Shown: positions 1 to 12,134, counted from the first letter of the stretch. The stretch is DNA of 64,000 bases from Astropecten irregularis (GCA_963971285.1 OZ020248.1:10106001-10170000), one strand, 5' to 3'. The notes: generated by a model from the sequence alone, not told the origin. A program made the numbers and translations.

Positions 1-64
1 ACATGTTTGATTAGACAAAGTGTGAGTGTCGTTATGTAACCTTTACTAATCATGTATTATACCT
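1..64 (+). mobile_element. TTAA MITE family 2, 3' end fragment
   Basis: This matches the last part of the copies at 8950 and 32691 (TGTTTGATTAGACAAAGTGTG, ending ATCATGTATTATACCT), followed by TTAA at 65-68. The window edge cuts it. Confidence 0.75.
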
Positions 65-482
65 TTAATTGTTGTGTATTATACTCCTTGCTTACTTCTG
101 GTTCTTTGTTCTTTGATTTCTCTTTATTAATTTCTTTTCTTTTTGTACATTATATCACAAGTAGGCCTATATACCACTCGTTATTGGAAGACTTGTAGGC
201 CCAACTCAGGAAAATATATACTGGAAAACGAGCCGTTTTGTCATATTCTGTTCACACAACAGTCCAGCACAGTTGCTGATGGCAGGAAATGGGTCAGTGT
301 ATTAATCATCGTATAGGCCTACTCCAATGACCAGTTACTTGCGGAAGTTTGCCCGTTTGAAGTGCGGCAAAATACTTTGCGAAATACTGAAAATTACACA
401 CTTTCAGTTTCATACTCGTGAATTCATCTTGTGCTTTGCTTTAGATGTACTTATAATAGGCTCATAATCCGATAATAAACAA

Positions 483-590
483 TGGGAGACTTTTGAGAAT
501 CGGTCTTCATGTCAACAGCGCACACGCACGCAATTGTGAGCATGCGCGTGCGCTGTTGACATGAAGACCAATTCTCAAATGCCTCCCGTT
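483..590. repeat. GGGAGACTTTTGAGAA palindrome, copy 1
   Basis: An inverted repeat of about 108 bp. The left arm GAGAATCGGTCTTCATGTC continues AACAGCGCACACGCACG, and the right arm is its complement, ending in GCCTCCC. The central CGCAATTGTGAGCATGCG is not palindromic. The same arms occur at 3678-3830 and partly at 10864-10935. Confidence 0.85.
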
Positions 591-920
591 ATGATCGTTC
601 ACTTAGGTTCTTTTTCACACAATAGAAAATGACGTCATTATTTTATTAAACTATGAATATCAGGTTAGGTTTGTTGATCGTTCTAAAAACAAAAAAGAGA
701 GAATACCACACGGAATGAGATTCTATTTCGTTCTAACACAATGTTATTGTATGGTTTTTAAAACCATTATGCCTATATGTCTAGGCCTGTAATTAGTCTT
801 AGCCTATAGCGCTGCAATAATATCGTGCTTTGTTTTTATTTCTTTAATGAATAATTTGACTACTTTTTCTCAGGTCCTATATCTGCGTCATTATGAAATT
901 GATAATTCCCTCAAGTTCCA

Positions 921-1062
921 GGGGTCGATTTCACAAAGCCCTGCGATCGATCGTAACGAAGGATAACCCGTCGTAGGGGGCCTATCCACCGTAGGGCTTC
1001 AATGCATCAAAAGTCCTACCGGATTGGTAGTAAGTTACGAAGAGTTTGATGAAATCGACCCC
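921..1062 (+). mobile_element. GGTCGATTTCAC short inverted-repeat element, copy 1
   Basis: A 142-bp element bounded by GGGGTCGATTTCAC and GAAATCGACCCC. The interior holds CTACGATCGATCG and TAGTAAGTTACGA. It recurs at 8071, 18401, 21459, 26489 and 52803. It has no coding capacity. Confidence 0.85.
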
Positions 1063-1639
1063 ATGTGCGATATATTGGCTCCAAAGAACAGACACTGGAA
1101 TCATCTCCGTTTTTATGAACTCAATCTCTGACGTTTATTTTCACTAGCGCACTTGCCAAACAAGAATAAAGTCCCTGTATAAGGTAATTGATATACAACC
1201 CTATTCAAATCAACGCCCTGTCCCTGATCTTGTCCGCCTGTCCTGGTTCCTGTAGATTATGAAGCCTAACCTTCCTATATCCTATTGATGGAATGAAAGT
1301 GTAGGCCTACCCCCTAAATTTGGAAGAATGGGGCCCAAGCGGTACACCCTACACTAACATTTGAAATACTCTAGAAGATGTGTTGTAATTTGGCATTATC
1401 GAGTTTAATGTGCCAATATAAGGCTTGACTAACGCGACTTAAATGGAGCAGGTTTTGCAAAAATGTGCGTTTTGGGTGAATTTGGTACTTAAACAGAAGT
1501 GAATGTCTTAAACTTCCTTACAGACGTTGTTTCGTGTACCTTTTTACGATTTGTTCAGCTGGATAGCAGAAATACGGCCGAAATAACCTTACCCACTCCG
1601 AATCCTTCACGGTTACACCATGCTTTCGAAATGCTACTA

Positions 1640-1830
1640 AATCGTTTGGACGAACGATCTTTTGAAAAGACACTAAATCTTGATTTCCTTGAAAAACCCA
1701 GCATCTGATGAACCAAGATTTCCCATGTTGACTGCTTTGCACTGTTTACGAACTGTTGAGTTCATTTTCTGTCTCAAACTCAAACATTTTTTGGAGGCCT
1801 TGCAAATTCTGTACGCTGCCTTTAAACAGA
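1640..1830 (+). repeat. Dispersed repeat, copy 1 (pair with 32445-32640)
   Basis: The sequence around AGATTTCCCATGTTGACTG and GAACTGTTGAGT is found again, reverse-complemented, at 32445-32640 with moderate divergence. It begins near the palindrome TCGTTTGGACGAACGA. Family unknown. Confidence 0.7.
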
Positions 1831-2542
1831 AAATAAAAGTTTGGGTAGATTTGTTTTTTTACTACGAACCTATATCTCATGAACCTTTGGCTAGTACAGG
1901 TCTTTTGGAAGGAAACAAGTTCCGTTTCTAGTTCTACCTCCACAACCGGCCCACACAGTGCTATGGACTGCGTGGAGTCTAGCTGCAATACGTATACATG
2001 AGCGTATGGTAAGATGATTTCAGCCTGATATTATATGGCTTTATACCCGGGAGGCTAATCTACAGGAGATTGGTAGATTAAAGGGTTTGGAAGGGAAATC
2101 TGGCTGGCAAGCAAGCGTTCCACGTCGTGTTTTGCCTCCGGTGCTAGGTGTGGTTGCTAGGAACGCAGCTCTCAGAAGACGTCTCCATGTCCTGTTGTTG
2201 TGTGGTGCAGTGTATGCATGGGTGTTGTTGTTTGCAGGCTAGGGCTGTGGCTGCTCTAAGGCCTGGATAGTGAGGACAGGCAAACAGCCACAGCCGTGTC
2301 CGTTTGTTATTGCGGCTTTACTGAGGGCTAGTTGGGGGTATTGATTGACAGCTTGACATCGAATTACAGCTGTGTATCAGCCACTTATCGTCTGTGTGAA
2401 TTAGTATCTATGAAATGCAGTGGTATTGGCGTGAGTGAGGGCGCTGTTTCGTACATGCGCCATCTTTGATGTCAAGAAAGCATCAACCCACGAATAATGC
2501 ATGTATTGAACAAAGATTTACTATTAGGGGGACACCACCAAC

Positions 2543-2640
2543 ATAGGGCTGGGTATCTCAGTTGGTAAGAGGGACGGTATGGTATCCTGGAGGCTGCTGG
2601 TTCGAATCAATTTTTGCTCTTTGCTCACTTTTCAATTACT
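2543..2640 (+). repeat. tRNA-derived SINE-like fragment
   Basis: An A-box-like TATCTCAGTTGGTAAGAGG and a B-box-like TGGTTCGAATC about 45 bases apart are followed by TTTTGCTCTTTGCTCACTT, as in the copy at 26155. No tRNA cloverleaf can be completed. Confidence 0.6.
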
Positions 2641-3677
2641 TAAATATATTATTGTAATCAAGACTGAATTAAAATAACCTCATATATAACTCTAATGTTT
2701 ATTTTGGTTTGGGTTGTTTTTTCCATTTTCGGCATAATTTCATGATTTGTTATCCCCCAAAATGTATGTTAAAATCGTGCCTCCATTAAATTAAGAATTT
2801 AGTTGTTTTTTTTAAGGAAAAGAGGCTACAACAACATAAAATTGACATATCTTGTGCCACCGTGACGCTTTAAAATGGGGGGGGGGGGGGGGGCCTTGTG
2901 TCCTGAAGTAGGTTTTGGGGGTGAAATTTCTCTTAAGTTAGTTATTTATAGAAGCGGTAAAGGACTAACTTTTAAGGGTGGCAACGAGGCGTTGGTTGAC
3001 CTTAACATGGGTCCACTAACATAACAGCTGGTTCGACATAATGTATCTATTCCCAAAAGCAATATAATGATAAATGCAGCAACTTGCACTCAGATGCATT
3101 CAGATTGATCCGATCAATTTTATCATTGGAAAGTGGATATTGAAATCGCTTTGCAACCTCCCCTCCCCGCACTGAAAAACACATCAACCATAACCAAATA
3201 CAGCTGTATGACCGAGTGAACAAAAAGACACACATTATTACCGTGTATTCAACGACCAAGAAGCCGGTAAATAAGGGCCAGTATTGTTTTTAAAGGATGC
3301 TGAAGTGTATATGGGGCGCGGATATGAACTTTTGTGGGGCAGCCTGTATCCTCGACCTCTGTGTAGTGTGTAATCCCCCGTGTAATCACATCATAATGAC
3401 TTTTGCAACTTGAATTTGTTTTGCCTCTGGGCCATTTCCAAATTCCAATTCCAATTCTCGGTTGTTGTTTTTTTTTATTTCAGGCGGCAACACAAGAGAA
3501 AATTCTGCATTTGGTATTTAGATCACTCTTTTATTACTTCCAGTGTCTTTCCCGCTGTACAATTCCGGTCTGTGCTTGTTTTAGTCGTGGAGGAATGTGT
3601 TCTTATGGTTTATGCCCGGCTCCATGGTATAGTCTTTGCTCTATGGTTCAATGTACGCGAATACTCATAGGCCTTCC

Positions 3678-3830
3678 TTGAATGGGAAATTTGAGAGAAC
3701 CGGTCTTCAAGTCAACAGCGCACGCGCACGCAATTGTGAGCATGCGCGCCTTGTTTTGCGCCTGCGCTGTTGTGCGGGCGCGTGCGCTGTTGACTTGAAG
3801 ACCGGTTCTCAAAAGTCTCCCATTGCAATA
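3678..3830. repeat. GGGAGACTTTTGAGAA palindrome, copy 2
   Basis: Long arms (GAGAACCGGTCTTCAAGTC continuing AACAGCGCACGCGCACGC, and the complement) flank a GC-rich loop. The arms are almost perfect, so the single strand would form a hairpin of about 60 bp. It ends TCTCCCATT, mirroring AATGGGAAA at the left. Confidence 0.88.
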
Positions 3831-4484
3831 GGCTCGTATGCCCCTTGGGAAGTTGCTATACTATTGGGTTTTTCAGTTAAGTACCGCTAATTGTGAACTA
3901 GGTTCAGTGATTGCCTCTGTGCATTTGATCACTGCTCCTGTTCACCTGATTTGACCCGTAATTAAATTAGTATCAGGTACCTAGGAGTAAGTAGTAGCCG
4001 TTAGCCAGACTTTCACGGCCTGTCTTCCAACCGTTTCGGTGTCAGCATGGAAACAGGATCTTGATTTTTACCCGGAAGGATTTTTGCACTGTTTTTGCAC
4101 GAAAGCAGGTCTTTTGCCTTGAACTTGTTCGTTTCTCTTCCCTTTTTGTGTCTGCAAAACGCCTGGAGGCCTAGTTATAAGTTGGCCACCTCCGGTCTAG
4201 TCTATAGGCTGACCCATGCTGAACCTAGGATTTACAAAACACAGAGCAAAACACGCCTATAATGCCTGCTATTATATGCTTCCTCCATGGTTAGACCGAC
4301 ACAGAGATATGAGTCAATAGGATTACACGTGGACCGTATACCAATCTTACCACAGGCCCCCTTGAGGCCCCGATAGCCGAGGGCCATCGCACGCCCAAAC
4401 TTACCCAAGTCTGGCCAGTTGACGGAATATAATAGATAAATGAGACAATACGCTAGACAAGTTGCCAGATATAAATGAGCAAAC

Positions 4485-5070
4485 AAATGCCAAAGCGAAA
4501 GTCAAAACCAAAGCCAACGCCATAGTACCAAATAAAGTCAAAGCACCAAGCCCCAAGCCAAAACAAGCAAAGTCAAAGCCCCTAGCCCCAAGCTAAACCC
4601 AAGCAAAGTCAAAGCCCCAAGCCCCTAGCCCCAAGCCAAAACCAAGCGGAGTCAAAGCACCAAGCCCCTAGCCCCAAGCCAAAACCAAGCAAAGTAAAAG
4701 CCCCAAGCGGAAGCAAAGTCAAAACCAAAGCAAAGCCAAAGCCATAGTCCCAAATAAAAGTCAATGCTTGAAGCGCCAAAGCCAAGCAAAGTCAAAGCCG
4801 CAAGCCAAAGCAAATTCAAAATCAAAGCCAAAGCAAAACCAAAGCCATTGTCCTTTATAAAGGTCAATGCTCCAAGCCCCAGATCAAGGCCCAAGTCAAA
4901 GCAAAGCCAAAATCACAAACCTAATCAAAATAGCCCCAAGCCAAAGCCCAAAGCGTTGAAAAAGCCAAATCCAACACCAAAGCCCTAAGCCAAATTTAAA
5001 AACAAAGTCAAAGCCAAAGCTATAACCAAAGGAAAAATCAAAGCCACAACCAAATTAAAAACCAATTTCC
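4485..5070. repeat. CAAAGCC/CCAAGCC low-complexity tract
   Basis: Irregular repetition of AAAGCC, CCAAGCC, CAAAGTC and CCTAGCCCC over about 585 bp, with several longer duplicated blocks near 4500-4780. Open frames across it (Lys/Pro/Ser-rich on plus, Gly/Leu/Phe-rich on minus) come from the composition and are not genes. Confidence 0.9.
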
Positions 5071-5637
5071 CTAAGTATTTTTTAAAGTCATGTGAGAAAA
5101 TCCACAATATTTGACCAAGGCGGTACTCTCCATCTCTCCATACGGATCAATACCATGGAGATTCAGTTTTCAGTCTTTTTATTCCTCTGTGCATGGGCTG
5201 ACTTTGACATTTTGTCTTCCTCCTTGAGAATACTCCTATACAAGGATAATGCCATTTGACTTAATGTGTAATCTCCCCCGTACACTAGGCACCTGCTGGA
5301 GAGACACTGCCTGAAAATGCCTATTAATAACACTCCACTCCCACCGCTGAGAATTACGGTCTTCCTTGTTTTGCTGAATGAACAGGGCGCCTGTAACCTT
5401 ACACGTCCGGCAAATAATGCTTGGAAGAAGTTTCAAAAGGAGATTTTGTTTCAAAGGGGAGAAAACATGACCAATTTCAGGGTTTCCCCCACTCATAGGC
5501 AATAACACGGGTTAGCAATATTGATTTTAATAGTGACAATTTCCTACAGAAGAACATTCTGCTGTGAATGTTTATCCCTGCGGCAATTCACGCATCCGTT
5601 GCTCGTGTTTTTTGGTTTATCAGTCATGTTGTATTAG

Positions 5638-6150
5638 GTTGTGCCCAATATTCGAAAATTCGATTGTTCGATCTAACCGAAGGTCGAATATTCGAATAGT
5701 CAAGTATTCGAAGTGACGCGGCCTTAGGCCGTGTACCATATCGCTGGTTGCGACCGCAAATAACGCACACGTTTATGGAAGCGCCTGCGTATTACGTTTT
5801 GCCCAATATTCGAAAATTCGATTATTCGATCTAACAGAATGTCGAAAATTCGAATAATTAATTATTCGAAGTGACTCGGCCTTAGGCCTTGTCCCATATC
5901 TCAGCCGGAGTCCGGCTGAGACCGCAAATAACACACGTTTATGGAACGGCCACAGTCACTGGCTAGTGATAATGGCTGTCATAATTTTGTGTGCAATTTA
6001 CGACCGCAGCCACGGATATTTGGACATGGCCTTAGTACGGCTGTGCCGAATATTCAAATATCCGCTTGTTCGGCCGGACCGAGTGTCGAGTATTCGAATA
6101 GTCCGTTATTATTCGAAATGGCTCAGCCTTAGTCCTATGCCAATTAAACG
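5638..6150. repeat. ATTCGAAT-rich repeat, about three copies
   Basis: Blocks near 5650-5790, 5800-5950 and 6030-6150 share CGAATATTCGAAAATTCGAT-like starts, an ATTCGAATA palindrome and GGCCTTAGGCC. Copies 1 and 2 also share CCGCAAATAACGCACACGT-like tails with TTTATGGAA. Divergence grows to the right. Confidence 0.8.
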
Positions 6151-7882
6151 GTGAACTTGACCGAGATTGAAGGTGCTCGGAGCATAGAGCAAGGACGAGT
6201 CTTGGAGGTACTGGACTGAAACAATTTAAGTTAATTAAGGTATCGGTGCAGGTCTAGTAGTTTAGTGTTGACAAGTGGTCAGTGGTGACATGCTTTTGTT
6301 CCAGACAGCTCAGAGTGCCGCGTTTGAGCAAATCATCCTCAAGGCGTTTACTCGAGGCCGACTGAATTACTTGTCTCAGTCCACAAGTTCCACCAGGAAA
6401 GGGTTGTAAAGGAAGCCCTGTTTCAGACACATCACACCCCGATCCATGTCTCCTGCTTAACGGTATCAGCTTTACAATTACCGTCCGCAACTTAAAGCTC
6501 ACAAAATTGCACAAGGCGTATACCTCTGGACAAAAGGAAATTCTTGAGTCCGACAAATACACAAATCCCAAAGTCTCTAGATCCAGGGGTCTAGCCCCCG
6601 CCCCATCACAAAAAAATAGACCAGATTGGGTGTGGGGATGAAAGGACCTGTTCAATTATTCCGAAGCAACTTACAGCGTTGAAAGATGCAGCTTCGTCAT
6701 ATCACCGTTTCACTCGTGTAGGCCTAACTGCATCGTGCCTTGATTCCAAATAATTGTACAAAGCTTTCTTGCAAAAAAAGAGGGACAAAATAAGTAAGCA
6801 CTCAAAATCGCCGTCGAAGTTGCTCAGCCGTTTTTTGTCAATCTGACCCACGATTGAAGTTCACGAAATGTTTCTTTTCAACGATTTCAAGCTTTTGCAC
6901 GCTTTGCGTGATTCCCGTGATGTATAGTTGGATAAAATAAAAATTGGGATTTTCCGTTGCAAATATAAATTTACCGTTTCTGAACTGAACCTTGAAATTG
7001 TGTCCGTTTCCGGGAAGAGTGTGTGGTTTCTGATAAGGTAATGAATGATAAATGCAGATTCCGTGTAAGTTTTATGCAGGGCAATTAATACAATTCTAAA
7101 AGAAGATGGTGGATGTCCTCCCCAGTTCCACCAAATATTGACCATCGTAAATAATCGTATTGATGATTTAAGTTGACTTTTGGTTTCCGTTTGATGACCT
7201 CTACATTATACCACATATGTTTTTAACCCGATCTAAACTTTGTCCATATTCGGGGGTTCTTTTGTCCCTCGGGTGGGGGGATGCTTTGGCCGGTTGAGTT
7301 ATTATCGCCCACACACAATTTTGCCGCACGGTATTCGTCATGTGTTATATGCATTAGAATCTGAGCGCCTGCCTGCCTATAGTATAAGCGATATCACAGA
7401 GCATGAGATATCCATGCAGCGCCAGTGCGATCGATAGAAAAGGCAAGGAACTCTGATGATGACTTGATGTTCCATCCAACAGCCGCTAAAAATGTAACGT
7501 GTTGATTCCGTTGACATTTCAAACATCCTTCCTATACTACTAGTACGAGTGCAACGGGTTCACCATTTTGTTGTATTCTATTATGGTACGTGTATATTAC
7601 GAGGGTCCCTTTGAAATTTGATTCCTAACTTGTTGCCGGTAGCCCGGGGAGGGCCTGGGGAGATGGTCATGATCCCGACCTGTTTTTATTCCCTCTCGGT
7701 TTTTCCTGTTTCAATTCAGTCCACTCCTTCGTCGACGCATGTAGCCGCGGTGATCAAACGATATGTTATCGCTTATTTCCTCAAGTTTCTGAAAAAAAGT
7801 ATTCATCATGTGTATAATATTATAGTATACCCACACAACAGTGCGTCATTAACGTAATTGATCATGAAATACTCCTATGTTT

Positions 7883-8066
7883 TCAAGTCAAGTCAAGTCG
7901 CAAGTCACATTTTCTCTAGTCAAGTCAAGTCTCCACTCTCGAGTCATTTTGTTCCAAGTTAAGACAAGTCACAATTAAGTCACAAAGATTGGTGACTCGA
8001 GTCGGACTCGAGTCCAAGTCACCATGGATTCCTTCCTCCATGAAGTCACCGACTCGAGTCAACATC
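7883..8066. repeat. CAAGTC/GACTCGAGTC-rich tract
   Basis: Repeated AAGTCAAGTC, CGAGTC and GACTCGAGTC words, including the palindrome GACTCGAGTC. It directly abuts the element at 8071. Confidence 0.8.
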
Positions 8067-8070
8067 TCTG

Positions 8071-8209
8071 AGGTCGATTTTACGAAGCCCTACGATCGAT
8101 TGTAGCTCTAGTTACGAAGGATAATCTATCGTATCCTACATAGGGCTGCAATGCATCATAAGTCCTACGATTGATAGTAAGTTACGATGAGTTTGGTTAA
8201 AATCGACCC
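8071..8209 (+). mobile_element. GGTCGATTTCAC element, copy 2
   Basis: Starts GGTCGATTTTACGAAGCCC and ends TTAAAATCGACCC, with the family interior (GTAGGATACGATAG-like, TAAGTTACGATGAG). It is followed immediately by a different palindrome at 8212. Confidence 0.85.
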
Positions 8210-8211
8210 AT

Positions 8212-8350
8212 GGGGCCGATTTCACTAACGCTTTGCGATCATCGTAAAGCCCAAATTCATCGCTAAACGGAAAATTGCTACGCAAAGTAGCGATCGATTT
8301 TCTGTTTAGCGATGGATTTGGGCTTTACGATGGTCGCAAAGCGTTAGTAA
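8212..8350. repeat. Near-perfect palindrome GCTTTGCGATCATCG
   Basis: The left arm (ACGCTTTGCGATCATCGTAA continuing AGCCCAAATTCATCGCTAAAC) returns as its complement after a short centre at CTACGCAAAGTAGCG. Total about 130 bp. It begins GGGGCCGATTTCAC, but the matching right terminal bases are missing. Confidence 0.88.
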
Positions 8351-8949
8351 TATAGGTATTGATGATGTGATGTTTTTTTTCCCGAGTGGGCGTAACATGT
8401 CCTTCTGTAAGGCGTGCCGTTTTGTACGAAAACAACACAAAACTCGTGTACAGGTGTTGCAATGTTGGTGCTGTCCTGTTGGGGCGTGGCCTGGAAGGTA
8501 TATACAAAGTTAAACATCACGAAGGGAAAATGTAAACTTATTAGGCCTACAGGTTGCATTATGTGAATGCCCCTCCAATTCCCTTGGTCGGGAGGGGGGT
8601 TGCCCTCAGAGTATTAAAGGGTGATTGAGTGATTGATTTGATTGAAAGGTGTCTAACATTCAACGGCTGTTAACACAACCCGTATCCCCCCTCCCTCCCC
8701 CCTGTGTACTCACTTGAGGAAACCGCTGAATGTAACGTCCTGAAGAATTTGACAAAAGTGCATCGGACCTCGCGACACAACATCCGTGTATCAAGTTTTC
8801 CAAGGGGGGGGGGGGGAGCCCCTGCCCCAGTCGGGTATTCCCCCTTGTTGGATCATTCTCTCTCCCACCCGTCCCCTTACCGTTCCTCTTCCGCTCTGCG
8901 TCCCTGGATTTGCTACTAGTGCCTTGCTGTAATAACGGCTTGGCATTAA

Positions 8950-9267
8950 AGGAACAGTACAGGATTGGTAACATATACCCAAACAGAAATGTTCACAGAT
9001 TTAACTTTCAGGATATGAAGATGGTGCTTCATTTCATCCAGAAATTAGTAAAACAACGATCGAAAACAGTTTTGATCACGGGGTAAGATCAAAAACCATT
9101 CCTTAATGTTTTATAAGAAAAAATGAGTCGGATTTTAGCTATTTTCTAGTGACTCGGATGTCCGATTGAGCTCAAATTTTCACATTGTTATCATTTCATG
9201 TACATGTTTGATCAGACAAAGTGTGGGTGTTGTTCTGTGACCTTTACAAATCATGTATTATATACCT
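8950..9267 (+). mobile_element. TTAA MITE family 2, full copy
   Basis: Starts AGGAACAGTACAGGATTGGT after TTAA (8946-8949) and ends TCATGTATTATATACCT before TTAA (9268-9271), giving an exact TTAA duplication. 318 bp, non-coding. TTAA targets fit the piggyBac superfamily. Confidence 0.87.
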
Positions 9268-9467
9268 TTAACAGCTGCTTAGTACAGGGTGAGTAATGCA
9301 CGCATTTTTGGCGTTCTCTCAGACGCCTTCATCTTTCATTGTCGAGGCACGGAGGCCTCGCGGGAGGGATTTAATGGTCTCGGTCAGTGGATGGGGTGCA
9401 TACTTAGTTGGAAGTAGCAATACCTCCACGGTACATGTATAAGCATGGAGCATATTGCTCCATGGAA

Positions 9468-9730
9468 CAGGCGCGATTCTAGAACCAATATTTTTGGGGG
9501 GCTAGAAGACCAAAATTTTGGGGGGCTAGACCCTTCGCACATGACGTCATCTTCTAATATTCGCTTCTGCTGTCTTAATAGGTGTAGACAAGCAACATAT
9601 GGCCCTACACAGCGCGTTTTTCAAGTATTTGGCGCGTAATTTTCCCAATTTCCAGCATTTTTTTGTTTCAATTGCATTTTATTTTGGTGGGGCTAGACAA
9701 AAATTTGGTCTAGCCCTAGAACTGCGCCTG
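9468..9730 (-). mobile_element. hAT-like element CAGGCGCGGTTCTA, old copy
   Basis: Terminal CAGGCGCGATTCTAGAAC and CTAGAACTGCGCCTG. The flanks CCATGGAA and CTATGGAG agree at 6 of 8 bases, a decayed 8-bp duplication. The interior shares GCTTCTGCT and AACAGCGCGTTTTT-like blocks with the copies at 12135, 16738 and 44491. Confidence 0.83.
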
Positions 9731-10079
9731 CTATGGAGCATGCAAGTTGGGTGCCACATTCAGCGTGCGGCGTGGACCGACTCCGGCGTCGTGAGAGAGC
9801 CACCAGGGGCTGATGATTTCAACAGGTTGACTGTTCTATGTCCACGAGTGGAGTGGGATGGGGTGGAAGGGGGTTTAAAGGGGAGGGATGTTACAGGTGC
9901 GGTGAGGGCCACTGACGGGTAAACCTGTTTGTCCTAATCAGGTCGAATGTTCTGAAAGAGCTAAAGCTGTTCAAGTCGACATCGCGACGCCAGCTGGTGC
10001 CCGGGCCCCTGCAAAATCAATGGATAGAGTACATATTTTTATGGATGTGTCAGTATATTGGTTAAACATAGAAGGGGGA

Positions 10080-10330
10080 ATTGTCCATTAGCATTGCCCC
10101 CAGTGGCCTTCTCATCAGTAGTTGAGGGTGGTGGAATGCAAGGGCCGTGTGGTATGGTTCCGTCCCTCGAGCTTTCGGGATCCGATCCCAGCCTCGACAT
10201 CGCTTGTTTTACTCTTACTTCACTCCACCCAGGGGTAGAGGGGTGGATACCTGTGAGGTATAGGGATTGTCGATCTTGTTTCTATTCATAACCTTTCGTG
10301 CTAAATAGGCTGTTTGCAAGGTGCTCCCAC
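10080..10330 (+). repeat. Diverged SINE-like sequence
   Basis: CCACCCAGGGGTAGAGGGG and TGGATACCTGTGAGG resemble CACCCAGGTGTAAATGGG and GTACCTGCGAGG of the SINE-like copy at 29320. A degenerate B-box (GGATCCGATCCC) lies upstream. Old and incomplete. Confidence 0.45.
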
Positions 10331-10746
10331 ATGATTGGTGTTAGTAATGCTTCGGGAGCCCATTGAGCACGGATTACTATAGGTTGTCAACTTGCCACAT
10401 TCATCAGTGCTTCATAAGCACCTGTATATTATCATTTGGATCAGACTATCCGGATCCTTCGGGCTTAGGCTTATAACAGTCATCGTTACTGGAAGTCTAG
10501 AACCCCAGGAAACTTTCTGAATCATCCGCGGCGTCCCCACCCCAAGCATGGTGCAGTAAGTATCCCCACGGCACACCACATGACCTTTATAGGCCTCGTA
10601 TGGAGCTTTCATACCTATGCCTGTACTTTCACTTTCATTCGCCTAGCCCTGTGTAGTCTCTAGAAATGATTTGGGATGGATAAGAGCTGTTAAAGGATGT
10701 TAACGTAGATGCCTAGTATCATTGCGATGAGATAAACAACAATGGA

Positions 10747-10862
10747 AGGCCGTGTCTGAAACGGGCTTCCAGAGCTATGTCTAGGTCTATTGTCTAGGTG
10801 TCACCGCGTATTTCCAATGGAGCGAAGACCTAGACCTAGCTCTAGACAACAGATTCGGATGC
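10747..10862 (+). repeat. GGCCGTGTCTGAAACG repeat, copy 1
   Basis: About 115 bp, matching 51037-51150 closely (CTTCCAGAGCTA, AGGTCTATTGTCT, GCGTATTTCCAATGGA, CTAGACCTAGCTCTAGACAA). The CTAGGTCTATTGTCTAGGTG and complementary words make it partly palindromic. Confidence 0.8.
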
Positions 10863-10863
10863 A

Positions 10864-10935
10864 GTCGAAGACTTTGGAGAACCGGTCTGCTAGTCAACAG
10901 CGCACGCGCAAAACAACGCGCGCAAAGTACTCCCA
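10864..10935 (+). repeat. GGGAGACTTTTGAGAA palindrome, half copy
   Basis: Carries one arm (GAGAACCGGTCTGCTAGTC continuing AACAGCGCACGCGC) and a shortened right side ending CTCCCAAATG. The second arm is mostly gone. Confidence 0.65.
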
Positions 10936-11096
10936 AATGCGTTTGGCCAGTGATGTTTCTCATATTGCATGAGAGTGGATGATACATGCTTAGTTTCGTT
11001 CAAATTTCAGTTGCTTAGTAATAGGCTGAACAGCATAATTATGAAAAGCCATTGGAATTGGATGTAGCTGATGACCTAATAGCAACACTATAAACC

Positions 11097-11420
11097 AAGT
11101 GCGTTTACGAAACGGACGCTCAGGCTCCGTCTCAGGCTCCGGCTCCATTTCGTGAATCCATTCTGTAATAATAGGTATTCAAAAAAAGAGGCTTTTGGCT
11201 GCGGATCGGAAGTAGATTCTCTTGTTTGAAAAGGAAAACAGAGCTTCAGTTTCAATGAAAAACCATGCACAACCTATATTTTCAGCATGTGGATGTCGGA
11301 GCTGGAGCCTGAGCCTGAGCCTGAGCCTGAACCTGAGCCCGAGCCTGAGCCTGAGCCTGAGCCCGAGCCTGAGCCCGAGCCCGAGCCTGAGCCTGAGCCT
11401 CCGTTTCGTAAACCCCCATA
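11097..11420. mobile_element. GGCTC-hexamer inverted-repeat element, copy 1
   Basis: The ends are GCGTTTACGAAACGGACG and CCTCCGTTTCGTAAACCC. GAGCCT/GAGCCC hexamers fill the right arm (about 11304-11400) and a few GGCTCC/GGCTCA hexamers the left. The interior ATTTCGTGAATCCATTCTG and AAACCATGCACAACCTATA are shared with the copies at 26780, 34541, 40589, 55796 and 59408. The Leu/Arg and Ser/Leu frames here are repeat shadows. Confidence 0.85.
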
Positions 11421-12134
11421 GAGCTGCACAAGTACTGTACACAATCTCAATAATTCAAATCAAAAAGGTTGGCGTATGAAGCCGAATCTTATGACTGGCT
11501 TTCAGCTGATTTCTGCTCAGAATGAAAATGTGCCTAAGTTAGCACTAAGCCTATAGCAGTTTTTCACATTAGACCTTGTGCAACACATTTGACCTAGCAC
11601 TAATGTCTTATTCTCTTCGTATTCTTAATGAAGTTTCATTTAGTAGGATTGTTTTCTTTCATTGAGCAAGACAGTGGAGCTGAAGTGCATTGTCCGTACA
11701 GTTTTCCTATTTGTATGCCTATCTCCCTCGAATCTGACAAGATTCATTATTAGGCTCCTGTCTTTTACAACCATACCGTGTGTTTGATGGATTATTATGT
11801 GCGGGTGTTTTCCCTGGAAAGGCCCCAACAACGGAAAGGACTTGAAAATCCCAAGTGATTGCACTGGCAATTATTATTATGACTCACAGCCAAGCAATGA
11901 GTCAACTGTCAGAACTCCGTAATATAAAGTCCCAGTACCAGGAGAAAGAAAAAGAAAACACAAAACATCACGTACAGTTGACCATATGGAAAGGGAGATC
12001 GAGGAATATAGGCTTTCTACTTTCTACGATTGGGCCAATCGATGATAGATATGCATGAACAGTCCGTATGATGGGAGAGTATGCAAGCCGTTTTAATTTG
12101 TACAACGGTTTGAACCAATTCGAAGCCCATCCTG

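Noticed and set aside
4652..4988. Lys/Pro-rich and Gly/Leu-rich frames
   Set aside because: They follow from the CAAAGCC low-complexity tract.
6254..6655. 133-codon minus-strand frame
   Set aside because: No recognisable domain, no splice context and no support from composition.
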